In this document: in pieces, positions 60,237 to 64,000 of the stretch | Numbering within the stretch: the stretch's first letter is position 1 | Layout: every line of letters starts with the position of its first letter | NCBI GenBank assembly: GCA_963840235.1 | Contig: CAWIYC010000006.1 | Location: forward strand, 62,001 to 126,000 | DNA from: JBBRHQ01 sp963840235 | Lineage (GTDB): Bacteria > Actinomycetota > Thermoleophilia > Solirubrobacterales > 70-9 | Length of the DNA stretch: 64,000 nucleotides | Reading direction: 5' to 3' | The notes under the pieces: model-generated | Told to the model about the DNA's origin: nothing | Seen by the model: only the letters and a program-made list of their open reading frames with translations | Databases searched by the model: none | Position numbers and translations under genes: made by a program

Positions 60237-60647
60237 GTGCGTGTGCTCGCCCTCGACTACGGGAGTGCCCGGATCGGTTGCGCCGTTTCCGACCCCAGCG
60301 GCACCCTGGTGCGGCCGGTCGCCGTGATCGAGCCCGCCGAAGTGAGCGAGGTCGCCCGCCTGGCGGGGGAGCTTGGAGCTGAGCGGGTGGTGGTCGGCCT
60401 GCCGCTGAACATGAACGGAACCGAGGGCGCCCAGGCCGCGATCACGCGGGAGTTCTGCGAGCGGCTGCGGGGGGAGCTGCCCGTTCCGGTGGAGACCTAC
60501 GACGAGCGCCTGACGACACGAATGGCGCAGGCGAGCCGGCGGGCCGGCGCCGGAGCACCCGAGGATTCGCTGGCGGCGGCGCATCTGCTCGAGGCATACC
60601 TGGCGGCATCGCCGGGTTCCGGGGAGGGGGGCGGCGATGGCGCCTGA
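60237..60647 (+). CDS. Putative pre-16S rRNA nuclease RuvX/YqgF
   Basis: A 136-residue RNase H-like protein. The first catalytic strand is VLALDYGSARIGCAVSD (Asp7 region), the second VVVGLPLNMNGTEG, and YDERLTT plus the final EDSLAAAHLLEAYL carry the remaining acidic residues. This family matures the 5' end of 16S rRNA and is nearly universal. GTG 60237 is four bases after the alaS stop and gives the family N-terminus. The end overlaps mltG by 11 bases. The alaS-ruvX-mltG-aroE order is common in actinobacteria. Confidence 0.93.
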   Translation: MRVLALDYGSARIGCAVSDPSGTLVRPVAVIEPAEVSEVARLAGELGAERVVVGLPLNMNGTEGAQAAITREFCERLRGELPVPVETYDERLTTRMAQASRRAGAGAPEDSLAAAHLLEAYLAASPGSGEGGGDGA

Positions 60648-62166
60648 GGACTGGCTCGAGGAGGATCCCTTCGTCGATCCCGACGACCCCGCGTCGGTCG
60701 AGCGGGCCAGGCGCCGCCGCGAGCGCGAGGAGAAGCGCCAAGCGCGCCGCGGCAAGAGCGCCCCCGAGCCACCCGCCGCCGAGCCGCTTGCACCGAAGCC
60801 GCCCGCCCCGTCACCGCAGGCTCCGGCTCCGCCGCAGGAGCCCGCTCCGCCCGCACCCGAACCCCTGCCGCCAACCGAGCAACCCGCGCCGGCTCCCGAG
60901 CAGCCCCAGCCGGACACCGAGCAGTCCGCGCCGGAAACGGAGCAACCCGCGCCCGCCCCAGCCGCGCGTCACACCTCCAAGCCGCTGCCGCCGGCCGACG
61001 AGGAGGTCGAGGCGGGTTCGGTTCTCGCCGGCGACCCGCTTCCACCCGAGGAGCGGTTCTGGGGGCCGGAGGATTCTCAGGAGGAGCCGGCACGGGCCCC
61101 GGCCCGCGGCGGCGGCGCCCGCAGGCTTCTCCGCCACCCCGGCCTGATCGCGCTCGCAGCCGTCGGCGTGCTCCTCGCCGTCTTCGCCTGGGCGCTGTTC
61201 CAGCCTTTCCACGGCGACGGCTCCGGCGACCCGTTCACGGTCAGGGTTCCAAAGGGCTCGAGCGTCAGCGAGATCGGCGACCTGCTCGGTGACAAGGGGG
61301 TGATCTCGAGCTCGACCCTGTTCCAGATCAGGGTCACGCTCGCCGGCAAGCGCTCCGAGCTCTACCCGGGCAACCACGAGATGCGCAAGGACATGAGCTA
61401 TGGCTCGGCGATCGACGTGCTCTCGCAGCCGCCGGTGAAGCGGACGGTGAACGTGACCATCCCCGAGGGCCTGAGCCGGGCCCAGATCGCCCCGATCGCC
61501 CGCCAGGACGGCCTCAGTGGCAACTACGTCAAGAGCACCGTTTCCTTCGAGGGGTTCAATCCCGACCGCTACGGCGCCCAGGGCCGCGCCCGGAACCTCG
61601 AGGGATTCCTCTTCCCGGCAACTTACGAGATGCCGCGGAACCCGACCGTGGACGATCTCGTCCAACGCCAGCTCGACGCCTTCGAGCAGAACATCCAGGG
61701 CGTTGACATGAGCTACGCGAAGAAGAAGAACCTGACCGTCTACGACATCCTCATCATCGCCTCGATGATCGAGGACGAGGCGGTCCCGCGGGACTTCCAC
61801 GACGTCGCTGCGGTCGTCTACAACCGGCTCCACGACGACATCTCGCTCGGGATCGACGCGACCGTCCGCTTCGCCGTCGGCAATTACGACAAGCCCCTGA
61901 CCGCATCCGAGCTGGCCACGGACTCCCCCTACAACACCCGGGTCAATCAGGGCCTGCCACCCGGCCCGATCGGAAACCCCGGCATCGCCGCGATCAAAGC
62001 CGCAGCCAACCCCTCCAGGTCCGACTACCTCTACTACGTGACCAAGCCGGGGAGCTGCAACCGGCTCAGCTTCTCCTCCACCAACGCCCAGTTCCAGAAG
62101 GACGTCGCCGCCTACAACCAGGCGAGGGCGGCTGCCGGCGGCAACTCGCCCACCGACTGCGGATGA
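60637..62166 (+). CDS. mltG: Endolytic murein transglycosylase MltG (YceG family)
   Basis: A 509-residue membrane-anchored enzyme that cleaves nascent peptidoglycan strands and sets glycan length. The cytosolic N-terminal 165 residues are acidic/basic then strongly Pro/Ala-rich. One membrane helix follows near 170-190 (GLIALAAVGVLLAVFAWALF). The LysM-like segment (FTVRVPKGSSVSEIGDLLGD) and the catalytic YceG domain come next, with the active Glu in IIASMIEDEAV and DATVRFAVGNYDKPLT and YNTRVNQGLPPGPIGNPG. It overlaps ruvX by 11 bases and aroE by four. Confidence 0.94.
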   Translation: MAPEDWLEEDPFVDPDDPASVERARRRREREEKRQARRGKSAPEPPAAEPLAPKPPAPSPQAPAPPQEPAPPAPEPLPPTEQPAPAPEQPQPDTEQSAPETEQPAPAPAARHTSKPLPPADEEVEAGSVLAGDPLPPEERFWGPEDSQEEPARAPARGGGARRLLRHPGLIALAAVGVLLAVFAWALFQPFHGDGSGDPFTVRVPKGSSVSEIGDLLGDKGVISSSTLFQIRVTLAGKRSELYPGNHEMRKDMSYGSAIDVLSQPPVKRTVNVTIPEGLSRAQIAPIARQDGLSGNYVKSTVSFEGFNPDRYGAQGRARNLEGFLFPATYEMPRNPTVDDLVQRQLDAFEQNIQGVDMSYAKKKNLTVYDILIIASMIEDEAVPRDFHDVAAVVYNRLHDDISLGIDATVRFAVGNYDKPLTASELATDSPYNTRVNQGLPPGPIGNPGIAAIKAAANPSRSDYLYYVTKPGSCNRLSFSSTNAQFQKDVAAYNQARAAAGGNSPTDCG

Positions 62167-62981
62167 GCGCGACCGGGCGGACCGGCCTGCGCCGGCTTGC
62201 CGTCCTCGGCCATCCGGTCGGCCACAGCCGCTCCCCGGCGATGCACAACGCCGCCTTCGCCGCGCTCGGCCTTGGCGAGCGTTGGACCTATGAGGCGATC
62301 GACCTCGCTCCGGCGGAGTTCGAACAGCGGGTGCCGACGATGGCTGCCGAGGGGTTCGTCGGCGCCAACGTCACCGTTCCCCACAAGGCGGCCGCGCTGG
62401 CGCTCGCCGACGGCTCCTCGGTCGTCGCCCGTGAGGTCGGCGCCGCCAACACGCTCGTGTTCGAGGACGGCGCCATCCGGGCCGAGAACACCGACGCCGG
62501 CGGGCTGATCGCCGCCCTGCCGCGTTCCCCGGGCGGGGCACGGGCGCTCGTCCTCGGCGCCGGAGGCGCAGCGCGCGCGGTCGTCTGGGCGCTGGTGCGC
62601 GAAGGGGCGAAGGTCGAGGTCTGGAACAGGACCGAGTCCCGGGCGCGCGAGCTCTGCGACGCGCTCGGCGGCAGGCCCGTCCTGAAGCCCGACCCTGGCG
62701 CCACCGACCTGATCGTCAACTCCACCGCGGTCGGCCTCCGGGGCGAGGACCCGTTCGCCGACCTGCCGCTGCGCCGGGATGCGTTTCATAGCAGCCAGGT
62801 GGTCGTGGACATGGTCTACGGCGACGGGCCGGGGGCGCTGCTCGAGGCCGCCGCGGCGGCGGGCGCCGAGACCGTCGACGGGATCGAGGTGCTGGTGCGC
62901 CAGGGCGCGGCCTCGTTCGAGATCTGGACCGGCCTCGAGCCGCCCATCGAGGTGATGCGGGCGGCGGCGCGCCGAGGCTGA
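62163..62981 (+). CDS. aroE: Shikimate dehydrogenase (NADP+)
   Basis: A 272-residue enzyme that reduces 3-dehydroshikimate in the aromatic amino-acid pathway. The substrate site motif HPVGHSRSPAMHNAAFAALGL lies near residues 18-38, the catalytic Lys in GANVTVPHKAAALALAD near 75, Asp in ENTDAGGLIAAL near 114, and the NADP loop VLGAGGAARAVVWAL near 133-147. The ATG overlaps the mltG stop as ATGA. aroC, another gene of the pathway, begins 500 bases further on. Confidence 0.95.
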   Translation: MSATGRTGLRRLAVLGHPVGHSRSPAMHNAAFAALGLGERWTYEAIDLAPAEFEQRVPTMAAEGFVGANVTVPHKAAALALADGSSVVAREVGAANTLVFEDGAIRAENTDAGGLIAALPRSPGGARALVLGAGGAARAVVWALVREGAKVEVWNRTESRARELCDALGGRPVLKPDPGATDLIVNSTAVGLRGEDPFADLPLRRDAFHSSQVVVDMVYGDGPGALLEAAAAAGAETVDGIEVLVRQGAASFEIWTGLEPPIEVMRAAARRG

Positions 62982-62993
62982 GACTCGGCTTCC

Positions 62994-63425
62994 TCAGCCC
63001 TTCGAGAGGATCGTCCCGACGGCGCGGGCGGCGCCGAAGGCGCGGACCGGGAAGCGTCCGGCCCGATCGACGATCAGGTCGAAGCGGGCCGGCGCGCTCG
63101 GCGTCATCGTCTCGGTCAGGCCAAAGGCCGGGATCGAGATGTCGTCGCCGACCGCTCCGCCGACCTCCAGCAGCAGCCGTTGCCCGGCCTTCACCTCGAC
63201 CACCTGCGGCGCCCCGCCGGCGACCGTGATCTGGGCATTGACGAGACCCGCCGGCCCAGCGGTGGGGCTCCGCGGCGGCGTGGCCGGCCTCCCCGCGCCA
63301 CCGCCGCCCTTGGCCGGATCGGACCCGCTCCCCGAGCGGTCCGGGGCTGGAACAAGCGCGGCCACCAGGGTCGAGAGCCCGAGCAGGACCAGCATCACCA
63401 CGATCAGGCGGCGGGCTGCCATCAA
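62994..63425 (-). CDS. Membrane-anchored cupredoxin-like protein without copper ligands
   Basis: A 143-residue protein with an N-terminal signal anchor (LIVVMLVLLGLSTLVAALV), a Gly/Pro/Ser-rich linker to about residue 60, and a beta-sandwich domain (NAQITVAGGAPQVVEVKAGQRLLLEVGG, then FDLIVDRAGRFPVRAFGAARAVG). The order of strands recalls cupredoxin or DUF-type copper-binding folds, but no Cys, Met or His set for copper is present. It interrupts the plus-strand run between aroE and aroC and is divergent from aroC across 54 bases. Confidence 0.65.
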   Translation of the reverse strand: MMAARRLIVVMLVLLGLSTLVAALVPAPDRSGSGSDPAKGGGGAGRPATPPRSPTAGPAGLVNAQITVAGGAPQVVEVKAGQRLLLEVGGAVGDDISIPAFGLTETMTPSAPARFDLIVDRAGRFPVRAFGAARAVGTILSKG

Positions 63426-63479
63426 TCGGGCGCGGGGCAGGGATCGGACACGGCGTTCGCCGATAGCCTAGGCCGGGAA

Positions 63480-64000
63480 ATGGCATTCCGCTTCACAACC
63501 GCCGGCGAGTCCCACGGGCCCGGGTTGGTCGCGATCGTCGAGGGCATGCCCTCGGGGCTAGCGCTCGACCGCGAGGCGCTTGACCGCGACATGGCGCGGC
63601 GCCAGCTCGGCCACGGCCGCGGCGGGAGGATGAAGATCGAGACCGACTCGGTCGAGATCCGCTCCGGAGTCCGCCACGGCCGTACCCTCGGCAGCCCGAT
63701 CGCGGTCCTGGTTGCGAATCGCGACTACGCCAACTGGGAGGAGCGGATGAACCCCTGGCCGGTGGAGGCCGAGGTCGAGGAGGTGCACCTGCCGCGCCCC
63801 GGCCATGCCGACCTGGTCGGCATGCAGAAGTACGGCTTCCGTGACGGGCGCAACGTGCTCGAGCGCGCCAGCGCCCGTGAGACCGCCGCCCGCGTCGCAG
63901 CCGGCTCGATCGCCCGCGGGCTGCTGACGGCGATGGGGGCCTCGGTGCACAGCCACGTGATCCAGGTGGGCTCGGTCGTCGCCCCCGACCGCGACGACCT
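63480..64000 (+). CDS. aroC: Chorismate synthase, 5' part (runs off the window)
   Basis: The first 173 codons are present. Chorismate synthase makes chorismate from EPSP with reduced FMN. The family start MAFRFTTAGESHGPGLVAIVEGMPSG is clear, followed by RRQLGHGRGGRMKIETDSVEIRSGVRHGRTLGSPIAVLVANRDYANW and RPGHADLVGMQKYGFRDGRNVLERASARETAARVAAG, all strongly conserved. ATG 63480 has a weak GGCCGGGAA upstream and a TAGCCT box ten bases before it. It follows aroE with one opposed small gene between. Confidence 0.96.
   Translation, partial: MAFRFTTAGESHGPGLVAIVEGMPSGLALDREALDRDMARRQLGHGRGGRMKIETDSVEIRSGVRHGRTLGSPIAVLVANRDYANWEERMNPWPVEAEVEEVHLPRPGHADLVGMQKYGFRDGRNVLERASARETAARVAAGSIARGLLTAMGASVHSHVIQVGSVVAPDRDD

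Overview
The window is a 64 kb high-G+C, gene-dense chromosomal segment from a bacterium. Frequent GTG/TTG starts, many four-base ATGA/GTGA overlaps, Rex, a K+-insensitive H+-pyrophosphatase, an APC-permease/TrkA cluster and secreted proteins with RTX-like tails all fit an actinobacterium. My guess is Thermoleophilia/Solirubrobacterales, but this is inferred from gene content only and no 16S gene is present.

Layout. 1-1716 (minus): pantothenate genes (a probable panB start, panC, and a DUF2520 reductase of the PanG type). 1868-11076 (plus): fmdB-like protein, family-4 uracil-DNA glycosylase, tsaE, then tsaB-rimI-tsaD (t6A tRNA modification) interrupted by two exported-protein genes, glutaredoxin, rex, a GCS2-type ligase, a DUF1844 protein and hppA. 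11289-19140: an FMN hydroxy-acid oxidase, two APC permeases with cytosolic USP-like domains, two TrkA/RCK proteins and a FAD oxidoreductase; this looks like a potassium or amino-acid transport module. 19159-25437: tRNA-Gln(CTG), a lipoprotein, a heterodimeric ABC exporter and several small proteins.

25583-48061 is more accessory. It holds two tandem three-repeat secreted paralogues (one frameshifted), a cyclic-2,3-diphosphoglycerate-synthetase-like GTPase coupled to a sulfite-oxidase-like protein, a trehalose-synthase-type GT4 enzyme, NTF2-like proteins, a TolB/RTX exported protein, a BON protein, a zone of decayed genes, and an aromatic-catabolism operon (two flavin hydroxylases, an extradiol dioxygenase and a broken FAH-family hydrolase) divergent from a TetR regulator. 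A stress-type group follows: amphi-Trp protein, HdeD, PAP2 phosphatase, a MalT-like LuxR regulator and a charged helical protein. A GTGA-N7-TCAC dyad recurs near these genes and may define a small regulon.

48173-64000 is a housekeeping run on the plus strand: an M29-type aminopeptidase, glutamate formimidoyltransferase, an MBL hydrolase, hisS (with an apparent one-base insertion), an exported RTX-tailed protein, aspS, a DUF2007-like protein, a candidate 6S RNA, an unusual IscU-like/MnmA fusion, alaS, ruvX, mltG, aroE, and aroC running off the end. Two threads cross the window. Several genes have a TANNNT box only 6-7 bases before the start codon and no clear Shine-Dalgarno, which suggests leaderless mRNAs. 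Several apparent single-base indels (hisS, the FAH gene, a secreted paralogue) are either recent decay or residual sequencing errors.
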